64,000 nt of DNA, from the NCBI RefSeq assembly GCF_001514215.1, contig NZ_KQ948854.1:345434-409433 (forward strand), read 5' to 3'. Position numbers and translations under genes: made by a program. Below the pieces are notes generated by a model. The model was not told where the DNA came from. It saw nothing but the letters and a program-made list of their open reading frames with translations, and did not search any database. The number at the start of each line of letters is the position of its first letter. Position 1 is the stretch's first letter. Of this stretch, positions 57,988 through 64,000 are shown in pieces. The stretch is from Streptomyces bungoensis (GTDB taxonomy: Bacteria; Actinomycetota; Actinomycetes; Streptomycetales; Streptomycetaceae).

Positions 57988-59727
57988 ATGACCCACACGA
58001 CCGACCAACCCAGCCGGCGGGCCGGCGGCGCCGTGGTTCCGGTGCTCGCCTTCGCGGGCATCGTGGTCGCGGTGATGCAGACCCTGCTCGTGCCGGTCAT
58101 CAAGGACCTGCCGCAACTGCTGGGCACCGCACCCAGCAACGCCACCTGGGTCCTCACCTCCACCCTCCTCTCCGGCGCCGTCGCCACCCCGATCATGGGC
58201 CGCCTGGGCGACCTCTACGGCAAGCGGCGCATGCTGATCCTCAGCCTCGCCGTGATGGTGGTGGGCGCCCTGGTCAGCGCCCTCACCAGCGACCTGCTCA
58301 CCATGATCGCGGGCCGTACCCTGCAGGGCTTCGCCATGGGCGCGATACCCCTCGGCATCGGTCTGATGCGGGACATGCTGCCGCGCGAGCGGCTCGGCTC
58401 GGCCATGGCCCTGATGAGTTCCTCCATCGGCGTCGGCGGCGGCCTCGCGCTGCCCGCCGCGGCCCTGGTGGCGCAGCACACCGACTGGCACGTCCTGTTC
58501 TACGGCGCCGCCGGCCTCGGCGTGCTCTCCATCGCCCTCACGCTCCTCACCGTCCCCGAGTCCCCGATGCGGGCGAAGGGCTCCTTCGACCTGCTGGGCG
58601 CGCTCGGCCTGTCCGCCGGACTGGTCCTGTTCCTGCTGCCGATCACCAAGGGCAGCGACTGGGGCTGGACCTCGGGCACCACGCTCGGCCTGTTCGCCGC
58701 GGCGGCGGTCGTGCTGCTGCTGTGGGGCGTGCTGGAGCTGCGCCTGGCGGCCCCGCTGGTGGACCTGCGCACCACCGCCCGCCCGGCCGTGCTCTTCACC
58801 AACCTCGCCTCGATCATGGTCGGCGTCTCCTTCTACGTCGTCTCCCTGGTCCTGCCCCAGCTGCTCCAGCTGCCGAAGGCGACCGGCTACGGCCTCGGCC
58901 AGTCGATGGTCTCCGCCGGCCTGCTCGTCGCGCCCCTGGGCCTGACGATGATGCTCACCGCGCCCGTCTACGCCCGGCTGTCCGCCCGGTACGGGCCCAA
59001 GGTCACCCTGATCCTCGGCATGCTGGTCATCGCGATCGGGTACGGCGCCGGGCTCGGCCTCATGAGCGCGCCCTGGCAGAGCCTGGTCATCGCGGTGATC
59101 CTCGGCGCGGGCATCGGCCTCGCCTACTCCTCGCTGCCCGCGCTGATCGTCGGCGCGGTCCCGGCCTCGGAGACCGGCGCCGCCAACGGCCTGAACACGC
59201 TGATGCGGTCGATCGGCACGTCCGTCTCCAGCGCCGTCATCGGCATGGTGCTGGCCAACACCGCGCACACGGTGGGCGGCGTCGCCGTCCCGACGATGCA
59301 CGGCTTCCGGGTCTCCTTCCTGATCGCCACGGCCGCCGTCGCGGTGGGTCTGCTGTTCGCCGTCCTCCTGCCCCGGGCGCCCCGCCCGGCCCGGCACGTC
59401 CAGCTGCGGGCGAGCAGCGAGGAGGACGCGGCGCTGGAGCGCGCCGAGGAGGTGCTGCGCGGCTTCCGCGGCCGGATCCTGGGCGCCGACGGCACCCCGG
59501 TCGCCCGCGCCAAGGTCACCCTGATCGACCGCCGGGGCCGCCAGGCGGGCGCCACCGTCTCCGCCGAGGACGGCTCGTACACGCTCGCCGTCCCCACCCA
59601 GGGCGCGTACGTGCTGGCCGCGCGGGCCTTCGGCCACGGGCCGCTCGCGTCGTCCGCCACCCACCACGGCGAGGACCGCGCGGTCGAGCTGGACCTGTCC
59701 CTGCCCGGCGAGACGGTCACGGCGTAA
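57988..59727 (+). CDS. MFS exporter fused to C-terminal carboxypeptidase-regulatory-like domain
   Basis: 579 residues, GGGAGG nine bases before ATG 57988. The first ~470 residues are a 14-TM DHA2 transporter (TWVLTSTLLSGAVATPIMGR, GDLYGKRRMLILSLAVMVVG, SSSIGVGGGLALPAAALVA). The last ~90 residues (GFRGRILGADGTPVARAKVT, DRRGRQAGATVSAEDGSYTL, VLAARAFGHGPLASS) match a CarboxypepD_reg/Cna-B-like beta-sandwich, preceded by a charged helix (SSEEDAALERAEEVL). The domain should be cytosolic if TM count is even. Role of the fusion is unknown. Confidence 0.9.
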   Translation: MTHTTDQPSRRAGGAVVPVLAFAGIVVAVMQTLLVPVIKDLPQLLGTAPSNATWVLTSTLLSGAVATPIMGRLGDLYGKRRMLILSLAVMVVGALVSALTSDLLTMIAGRTLQGFAMGAIPLGIGLMRDMLPRERLGSAMALMSSSIGVGGGLALPAAALVAQHTDWHVLFYGAAGLGVLSIALTLLTVPESPMRAKGSFDLLGALGLSAGLVLFLLPITKGSDWGWTSGTTLGLFAAAAVVLLLWGVLELRLAAPLVDLRTTARPAVLFTNLASIMVGVSFYVVSLVLPQLLQLPKATGYGLGQSMVSAGLLVAPLGLTMMLTAPVYARLSARYGPKVTLILGMLVIAIGYGAGLGLMSAPWQSLVIAVILGAGIGLAYSSLPALIVGAVPASETGAANGLNTLMRSIGTSVSSAVIGMVLANTAHTVGGVAVPTMHGFRVSFLIATAAVAVGLLFAVLLPRAPRPARHVQLRASSEEDAALERAEEVLRGFRGRILGADGTPVARAKVTLIDRRGRQAGATVSAEDGSYTLAVPTQGAYVLAARAFGHGPLASSATHHGEDRAVELDLSLPGETVTA

Positions 59728-59735
59728 CCGGGCGT

Positions 59736-59776
59736 CTGCCGTACCCCCTGTCACCCGCGGGCCGGGGATACGGCAG
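59736..59776 (+). terminator. Hairpin after MFS fusion gene
   Basis: CTGCCGTACCCC (59736-59747) pairs with GGGG-A-TACGGCAG (59764-59776), 12 bp with one bulged A. Confidence 0.5.
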
Positions 59777-59818
59777 CATGGGCGCCCAGACAGTCGTACG
59801 ACGACCGGAAGGCCCCCG

Positions 59819-60478
59819 ATGCCCGCCCCCGCACCCAAGCCCGAGATCCTGGCCGCGTTCGAGGCGGCGAAGGGGTTCATGCCCGTGGACGAGGGGCTGG
59901 CGCTGTACGCGGCCGCGGTGGAGGCCGGGCGGCTGGGGCTGCCGCTGCTGGAGGTCGGGACCTACTGCGGGCGTTCCACCATCCTGCTCGCCGACGCGGC
60001 CCGGGAGGCCGGGGTCACCGCGCTCACCGTGGACCACCACCGGGGCAGCGAGGAGCAGCAGCCGGGCTGGGACTACCACGACCCTGAGACCGTCGACCCC
60101 GAGATCGGCCTGATGGACACGCTGCCCACCTTCCGCCGCACCCTGCACCGGGCGGGCCTGGAGGACCACGTGGTCGCCCTGGTCGGCCGCTCGCCGCAGA
60201 TCGCCGCGATCTGGAACTCCCCGGTCGGCCTCGTGTTCGTCGACGGCGGCCACACCGACGAGCACGCGAACGCGGACTACGAGGGCTGGGCCCCGCACGT
60301 CGCGGAGGGCGGCCTCCTCGTCATCCACGACGTCTTCCCGCACCCCGAGGACGAGTTCACCGGCCAGGCCCCGTACCGGGTCTACCTGCGGGCCCTGGAC
60401 TCGGGGGCGTTCACGGAGGTGTCCGCGACGGGGTCGCTGCGCGTGCTGCGGCGGACCGGCGCCCGGGGTGTGGTCTAG
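59819..60478 (+). CDS. Class I SAM-dependent methyltransferase
   Basis: 219 residues from ATG 59819. Motif I PLLEVGTYCGRSTILLADAA binds SAM; acidic loop ALTVDHHRGSEE; motif IV region VGLVFVDGGHTDEHANADYE with metal-type Asp/His residues; VAEGGLLVIHDVFPH. This is the Methyltransf_24/CmcI-like group, often metal-dependent O-methyltransferases. Substrate unknown. Not obviously linked to neighbours. Confidence 0.9.
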   Translation: MPAPAPKPEILAAFEAAKGFMPVDEGLALYAAAVEAGRLGLPLLEVGTYCGRSTILLADAAREAGVTALTVDHHRGSEEQQPGWDYHDPETVDPEIGLMDTLPTFRRTLHRAGLEDHVVALVGRSPQIAAIWNSPVGLVFVDGGHTDEHANADYEGWAPHVAEGGLLVIHDVFPHPEDEFTGQAPYRVYLRALDSGAFTEVSATGSLRVLRRTGARGVV

Positions 60479-60528
60479 ACTCCCGCGCCACGAACCGCCG
60501 CGGGGCGGTCCCGCACGGGGGTGGGGTT

Positions 60529-60849
60529 GTGGACTTTCCGATCGGGCTGCTCCTGATCGTCTTCGGTGCGCCGCTCGTGGGCCTTCTCGGCAACGCGCTC
60601 GCGGGCAGCGGCCGCAGGGGGCTGGGCCGGGCCGTCGGCGTCGGGCTGTACCTGGTCGTCCTCGCGGTCGCCGGGTGGCTGATCGTGCGCGGTTTCCGAC
60701 ACGGTCTGCACCCCGCCGGCCACTCCCGTACCGGTTGGCCGTCTCCGCCATGTGCGGGCGCCGGCCTGCCGCTAGGGTGGCAGGCGTGTCGTATCTGGGA
60801 CCCGACTTCGATCCGCCGCAGCCGCGCCGGGCCCGGCGCGGGCCGCTGA
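60529..60849 (+). CDS. Small membrane protein overlapping amidase start
   Basis: 106 codons from GTG 60529 (GGGGTGGGG upstream). Two TM helices (IGLLLIVFGAPLVGLLGNAL, VGVGLYLVVLAVAGWLIVRGF) are convincing; the tail from ~residue 64 (AGHSRTGWPSPPCAGAGLPL) looks non-coding and runs 64 nt into the amidase gene in another frame. The frame may truly end earlier in related strains. Confidence 0.5.
   Translation: MDFPIGLLLIVFGAPLVGLLGNALAGSGRRGLGRAVGVGLYLVVLAVAGWLIVRGFRHGLHPAGHSRTGWPSPPCAGAGLPLGWQACRIWDPTSIRRSRAGPGAGR
60773..60778 (+). promoter_or_regulatory. Leaderless -10 element of amidase
   Basis: TAGGGT, seven bases before GTG 60786, with no ribosome site between. Confidence 0.6.
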
Positions 60850-61775
60850 CCGTCGCGCTCGCCGCGCTGGTGCCCGGTGCGCTGCTCGGCTGGCTGGTGT
60901 ACGAGGCGGTGGGCGGGTCCGGCGGCTCCTCCGGCGCCGTGGGCCCCGCGTCGCCCTCCGTGACCTCGGCGGCCTCCTCGACCTCCGGGTCCTCCGTCCG
61001 TACGGCCGCGCCGCCGGCCACGCGCTCCGGGTCGGGCAGCCCCGACGCCAAGGCGCCGAGCCGGAAGCCGGACGCCCCGGCCCCCACCGGGTCCGGCCCG
61101 CTGAAGGGGAAGGTCGTCGTCATCGACCCGGGGCACAACCCGGGCAACTTCCAGCACGCGGCGGAGATCAACCGCCAGGTGGACATCGGGACGAACCGCA
61201 AGGAGTGCGACACCACCGGCACGTCCACCAACGCCGGTTACACGGAGGCCCGGTTCACGCTGGACGTGGCGCACCGGCTGCGCGCGATCCTCGAACGGCA
61301 GGGTGCCACGGTCAAGCTGACGCGCGACGCGGACGGCCCGGCCTGGGGTCCGTGCGTGGACGAGCGGGCGCGGATCGGCAACACCGCGCGCGCGGACGCC
61401 GCCATCTCCATCCACGCCGACGGCGCGGCCGAGGGCGACCGCGGCTACCACGTGATCCTGCCGGGATCCGTGCACGCCGGGGCCGCCGACACCCGCCCGA
61501 TCACCGGCCCCTCCCGCGACCTCGGCACGCGCATCGCGGGCACGTTCCTGCGCGTCACCGGCGAGCCGCCGTCCAACTACCTCGGCGCCGGTACCGGACT
61601 CGTCACACGCACGGACCTGGGCGGTCTCAATCTGTCAACGGTTCCCAAGGTGTTCATCGAGTGCGGCAACATGCGCGATAGCAAGGACGCGGCACTGCTG
61701 ACCAGTGGCGCCTGGCGGCAGAAGGCCGCGCAGGGGATCTCCGAGGGAATCGTGAGTTTCCTGCGCCGGTCGTGA
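60786..61775 (+). CDS. N-acetylmuramoyl-L-alanine amidase (Amidase_3)
   Basis: 329 residues from GTG 60786. A TM anchor or signal (LTVALAALVPGALLGWLVY) at residues ~22-40 and a Ser/Pro/Lys-rich linker lead to the catalytic domain (~115-329). Zinc ligands: His in VVIDPGHNPGN, Glu in TEARFTLDVA, His in AAISIHADGA; catalytic Glu in VFIECGNMRDS. It cleaves the bond between MurNAc and L-Ala of peptidoglycan. A loop with Cys (KECDTTGTSTNAGYTEA) precedes the Glu ligand. Confidence 0.94.
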   Translation: MSYLGPDFDPPQPRRARRGPLTVALAALVPGALLGWLVYEAVGGSGGSSGAVGPASPSVTSAASSTSGSSVRTAAPPATRSGSGSPDAKAPSRKPDAPAPTGSGPLKGKVVVIDPGHNPGNFQHAAEINRQVDIGTNRKECDTTGTSTNAGYTEARFTLDVAHRLRAILERQGATVKLTRDADGPAWGPCVDERARIGNTARADAAISIHADGAAEGDRGYHVILPGSVHAGAADTRPITGPSRDLGTRIAGTFLRVTGEPPSNYLGAGTGLVTRTDLGGLNLSTVPKVFIECGNMRDSKDAALLTSGAWRQKAAQGISEGIVSFLRRS

Positions 61776-61858
61776 CCGACGGGCGGAACCGGCCGGACAG
61801 TCCGATCTTCCGGACGATAGTGTCTACCGACGACGAGCCGACCTACGAAGGACCCAAG

Positions 61859-62698
61859 GTGAATATCCGCTCCCTCACTAGAGGCGACGGCGTGGTGATC
61901 GGAGCAGCGGTGTTGCTGTTCATCGCGTCGTTCCTCGACAACTACTCGTACGACGGGGCCCCGGACGGCCTCGACCTCCCGAGCCTGTGGGCAAGCGGAC
62001 CGGTCCTGCTCAGCGTCGTACTGGCAGGGATCATCGGCGCCGCGCTGATCGTGGTCGCCCGGGCCCTGCCGCAGCCGCGCAAGGTCGCGGGCCTCGAACT
62101 CGGCGCGTTCGGCGTCGCGTTCGCGGTGTTCGCCGCGTGGAGCGCGCTCGGCAACGTCATCGACCCGGCCGGCGGCGCGAACAACTTCGGCAACTCCAAC
62201 GACGGTCCCAGCGCCGGTACGGGCCTGATCATCGCCCTCATCGCCACGCTGCTGATGGCCGCCGCCGCCGTCGCCACCCCGCTCGTCCCCGCCCTCCAGG
62301 CCGCCCTGATCCCGGCCCCGAAGCCGGCCGCGCCGCAGCCCTACGGCGCCCAGCCGGCCGGTGGTTACGGCTACCCGGGCGCCCAGCCGCAGCCGGGCCA
62401 GCCGTACGGTGCCCAGCCGCAGCCCGGCCAGCCGTTCGGGCAGCAGCCGGGTGCGCCGGCCGCCGCGGGCCCGCAGCCGGGTGCGCCGGCCGCCGCCCAG
62501 GACTTCTCGCCGTTCTGGTTCGCCGTGCCGGTGGCCCGTCCGCTGTTCTCGGAGGACGGCTCGCCCGCCCCGATCGCCGAACTGGCACCGGGCACCTGGT
62601 ACCTGGCCGTCGAGCAGCGCGGTGCCGCGCTGGTGGCGCAGACGCAGGACGGCCGCCGTGGCGTGCTGCAGGACACCTCGGGCATCCAGCGCGGCTGA
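61859..62698 (+). CDS. DUF5336-like membrane protein with Pro/Gln-rich repeats
   Basis: 279 residues from GTG 61859 (GAAGGA six bases upstream). An in-frame GTG at 61772 overlaps the amidase stop as GTGA but has no ribosome site, and GTG 61820 is a third choice. Four TM helices (GVVIGAAVLLFIASFLDNYS, GPVLLSVVLAGIIGAALIVV, GAFGVAFAVFAAWSALGNVI, GLIIALIATLLMAAAAVATP), then tandem repeats AQPQPGQPYG and QPGAPAAAG (residues ~165-215), and a cytosolic domain DFSPFWFAVPVARPLFSEDG. Function unknown. Confidence 0.85.
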   Translation: MNIRSLTRGDGVVIGAAVLLFIASFLDNYSYDGAPDGLDLPSLWASGPVLLSVVLAGIIGAALIVVARALPQPRKVAGLELGAFGVAFAVFAAWSALGNVIDPAGGANNFGNSNDGPSAGTGLIIALIATLLMAAAAVATPLVPALQAALIPAPKPAAPQPYGAQPAGGYGYPGAQPQPGQPYGAQPQPGQPFGQQPGAPAAAGPQPGAPAAAQDFSPFWFAVPVARPLFSEDGSPAPIAELAPGTWYLAVEQRGAALVAQTQDGRRGVLQDTSGIQRG

Positions 62699-62717
62699 GG
62701 CACGCCTCCCGCCGCCC

Positions 62718-62750
62718 ACGGCCCCTCGCCCCTTGCGGGCGGGGGGCCGT
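62718..62750. terminator. Convergent terminator
   Basis: ACGGCCCCTCGCCC (62718-62731) pairs with GGGCGGGGGGCCGT (62737-62750), 14 bp with one G-U, 5-nt loop. Confidence 0.75.
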
Positions 62751-62771
62751 CGCCGTACAACTGCGGTTCTG

Positions 62772-63341
62772 TCACTGGCCCTTGGTGAGCTGGGACGTCG
62801 ACGGGACCTGGTTCTTGACCGGCGCGCCGGCCTGCTTCCCGGCGTCCTTCACCTTGTTGATGACGTCGTCGAAGGAACCGGCCGCGTTCTGGTCGCCCTT
62901 GCGGAGCTTGGCCGGCAGGCCCTTCAGCGCCGCGATGCCGGCGGACAGGGGCGCCAGGGCCTTGGCCAGGGCCGGGTCGCCCTGGGCGTTCTTCTGGGCC
63001 GCCTTGAGCCGGTTGTAGGTGAAGACACCGGCGAGACCGGCCTTGACCAGGGCCGTTTTGCGGCCGTGGGCGCCCTTGTTGAACTTGCCGGCCTTCCAGG
63101 GCTTGACGATCCACTCGTAGGTGGCGCCGGCGGCGAGGCCCGCGTTCAGCACGAACCGGGTCTTGGCGAACTTCTGCTTCTGCGCGGAGGTGCTGGGGCT
63201 CGGGGTGGCCGCCTGGGCGGTGACGTCCGCGGACCGCGACTGCCGCGTACCGCTCTTCCCGCCTCCGCAGGCGGTGGTGCCGGCGATGAGGGCGCAGCAC
63301 AGGGTGAGCGCCACGCAGAGGCGACGTATCGGTACGGGCAC
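62772..63341 (-). CDS. Secreted lipoprotein of unknown function
   Basis: 189 residues from GTG 63341 with GGAGGA upstream. Signal and lipobox GTTAC (Cys25), a Ser/Thr/Gln linker, then a helical Lys-rich domain (KFAKTRFVLNAGLAAGATYE, WIVKPWKAGKFNKGA, DPALAKALAPLSAGIAALKG). Family not recognised. Divergent from the small membrane-protein gene. Confidence 0.85.
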   Translation of the reverse strand: MPVPIRRLCVALTLCCALIAGTTACGGGKSGTRQSRSADVTAQAATPSPSTSAQKQKFAKTRFVLNAGLAAGATYEWIVKPWKAGKFNKGAHGRKTALVKAGLAGVFTYNRLKAAQKNAQGDPALAKALAPLSAGIAALKGLPAKLRKGDQNAAGSFDDVINKVKDAGKQAGAPVKNQVPSTSQLTKGQ

Positions 63342-63481
63342 GAGGTCCTCCGGACGTGTCTCCCCGAGCGGGTGCTTCCTTCGGCAGGCTCACCTGCGCG
63401 GACGCAGTGGGCCACCCGGGCGGCTCCGTCCGGGTGAGCCCGCCCCGGTTTCACCGTGCGCGGAGCGGCAATCCGGAAGCC

Positions 63482-63772
63482 ATGTCTAGATATCGCAACG
63501 GTGCGAATCAGGCCGGGACGGTCATCGCGGTCGTCGCCGACATCATGGCTGTGATCCTCGGCCTGTGGATCCTGATGTACCTGCTGGACGCCAACCGGGG
63601 CAACTCCCTGGTGCAGTTCGTCCATGACGCCGCCTCCTGGCTGGCCTCCTGGTCCCACGACCTGTTCACCTTCGACGCGGCCTGGGCCCGGGTGGTCGCC
63701 GGCTACGGCCTCGCCGCCGTGGTCTACCTGTTCGTGGGCCACGCCATCGCGAACCGGATGCACCGGCACTGA
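63482..63772 (+). CDS. Small two-TM membrane protein
   Basis: 96 residues from ATG 63482 (GGAAG close upstream). Helices AGTVIAVVADIMAVILGLWI plus LMYLLDA, and VVAGYGLAAVVYLFVGHAI; the loop is aromatic (HDAASWLASWSHDLFTFDAA). Likely inner-membrane protein of unknown role. Confidence 0.85.
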   Translation: MSRYRNGANQAGTVIAVVADIMAVILGLWILMYLLDANRGNSLVQFVHDAASWLASWSHDLFTFDAAWARVVAGYGLAAVVYLFVGHAIANRMHRH

Positions 63773-63788
63773 CCGCGCTGCCGTCCTC

Positions 63789-63816
63789 CCGCCGACCGGC
63801 ACCGGCCGGTCGGCGG
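63789..63816. terminator. Convergent terminator
   Basis: CCGCCGACCGGC (63789-63800) pairs perfectly with GCCGGTCGGCGG (63805-63816) over a 4-nt loop, between two convergent genes. Confidence 0.8.
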
Positions 63817-63823
63817 CGGTCGG

Positions 63824-64000
63824 TCAGCCGCAGCAGTCGGGGTCCAGGCCGGACGGCAGGTACTCCCCTCCGAACACCGCGCACGTGGCTTCGTGGCCGC
63901 CCAGGGCGGCGACGGCCAGCAGGAGGGAGCCAGCCGTCCAGGTGGTCAGTTCGCGGGGCCAGACGGCGTCGTCGTCGTAGACGTAGCCCGTCCAGTACAG
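63824..64000 (-). CDS. 3' end of a gene that starts beyond the window
   Basis: The last 58 codons and stop of a minus-strand frame open to the window edge: YVYDDDAVWPRELTTWTAGS, LLLAVAALGGHEATCAVFGG, YLPSGLDPDCCG. Acidic start, hydrophobic helix and a terminal Cys pair; codon bias is normal. I cannot name the family from this fragment. Confidence 0.7.
   Translation of the reverse strand: MYWTGYVYDDDAVWPRELTTWTAGSLLLAVAALGGHEATCAVFGGEYLPSGLDPDCCG

Overview
The window reads as a core-chromosome segment of a Streptomyces species. Codon third positions are almost all G or C, GTG starts are common, many genes carry a TANNNT hexamer 6-8 nt before the start codon (leaderless transcription), and the families are typical of the genus: a SARP regulator, SigE-family sigma factor, DmdR-type iron boxes, an actinobacterial RNase H/phosphatase fusion and class A RNase P RNA. 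From memory the gene order resembles the Streptomyces coelicolor core (panB ... efeOBU ... rnpB ... RNase H/CobC), but no alignment was run. I see no integrase, transposase, CRISPR array or tRNA gene.

Layout, left to right. 1-2 kb: the 3' end of a polymorphic toxin with a HINT pretoxin domain, and an overlapping candidate immunity gene. 2.2-4.9 kb: a MerR regulator, convergent with a small group holding an SUMF1-fold protein and an aminoglycoside-adenylyltransferase-like enzyme, plus a monooxygenase-like protein. 5-10 kb: two exporters, a TetR regulator and a membrane endonuclease/exonuclease/phosphatase. 10-17 kb: panB, a DrrAB-like ABC exporter, and a large SARP-NB-ARC-TPR regulator facing it with a DUF6578-like gene. 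17-21 kb: M50-like protease, F420:NADPH oxidoreductase, methionine aminopeptidase, heme oxygenase. 22-25.4 kb: the efeO-efeB-efeU iron-uptake operon behind two iron boxes. 25.5-38.7 kb: lipoprotein, prim-pol-like protein, Rsm22-like methyltransferase, a serine hydrolase/MFS pair, oxidoreductases, a D,D-carboxypeptidase and a MacB-like ABC exporter. 38.7-44.7 kb: repeat-bearing spacers, a MazG-like protein, two amino-acid permeases around a GntR regulator. 44.8-45.2 kb: rnpB. 45.4-50.1 kb: lipoprotein, YaaA, and the NIF3 / zinc-ribbon / RNase H-phosphatase operon. 50.3-56.3 kb: a hypothetical protein, a 55-residue small gene, a MaoC hydratase, a two-component system and a SigE-family sigma factor with its coupled membrane partner. 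56.3-64 kb: two drug exporters (one with a C-terminal regulatory beta-sandwich), a methyltransferase, a cell-wall amidase and small envelope proteins.

How genes work together. EfeO, EfeB and EfeU form one iron importer. The SARP regulator is a natural candidate for the five phased TGTCGG-type repeats in front of the DrrAB-like exporter. The NIF3, zinc-ribbon and RNase H genes are translationally coupled. Each exporter with a palindrome in its promoter probably answers to a TetR- or MarR-type repressor. The most unusual points are two CTG start codons built into CTGA stop/start overlaps, the phased SARP-like repeats, an octapeptide array splitting the RNase H/phosphatase fusion, and an MFS-carboxypeptidase-regulatory-domain fusion. 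I found no single clearly new multi-gene system; the toxin/immunity pair at the left edge and the 55-residue gene at 51.7 kb are the least explained loci.
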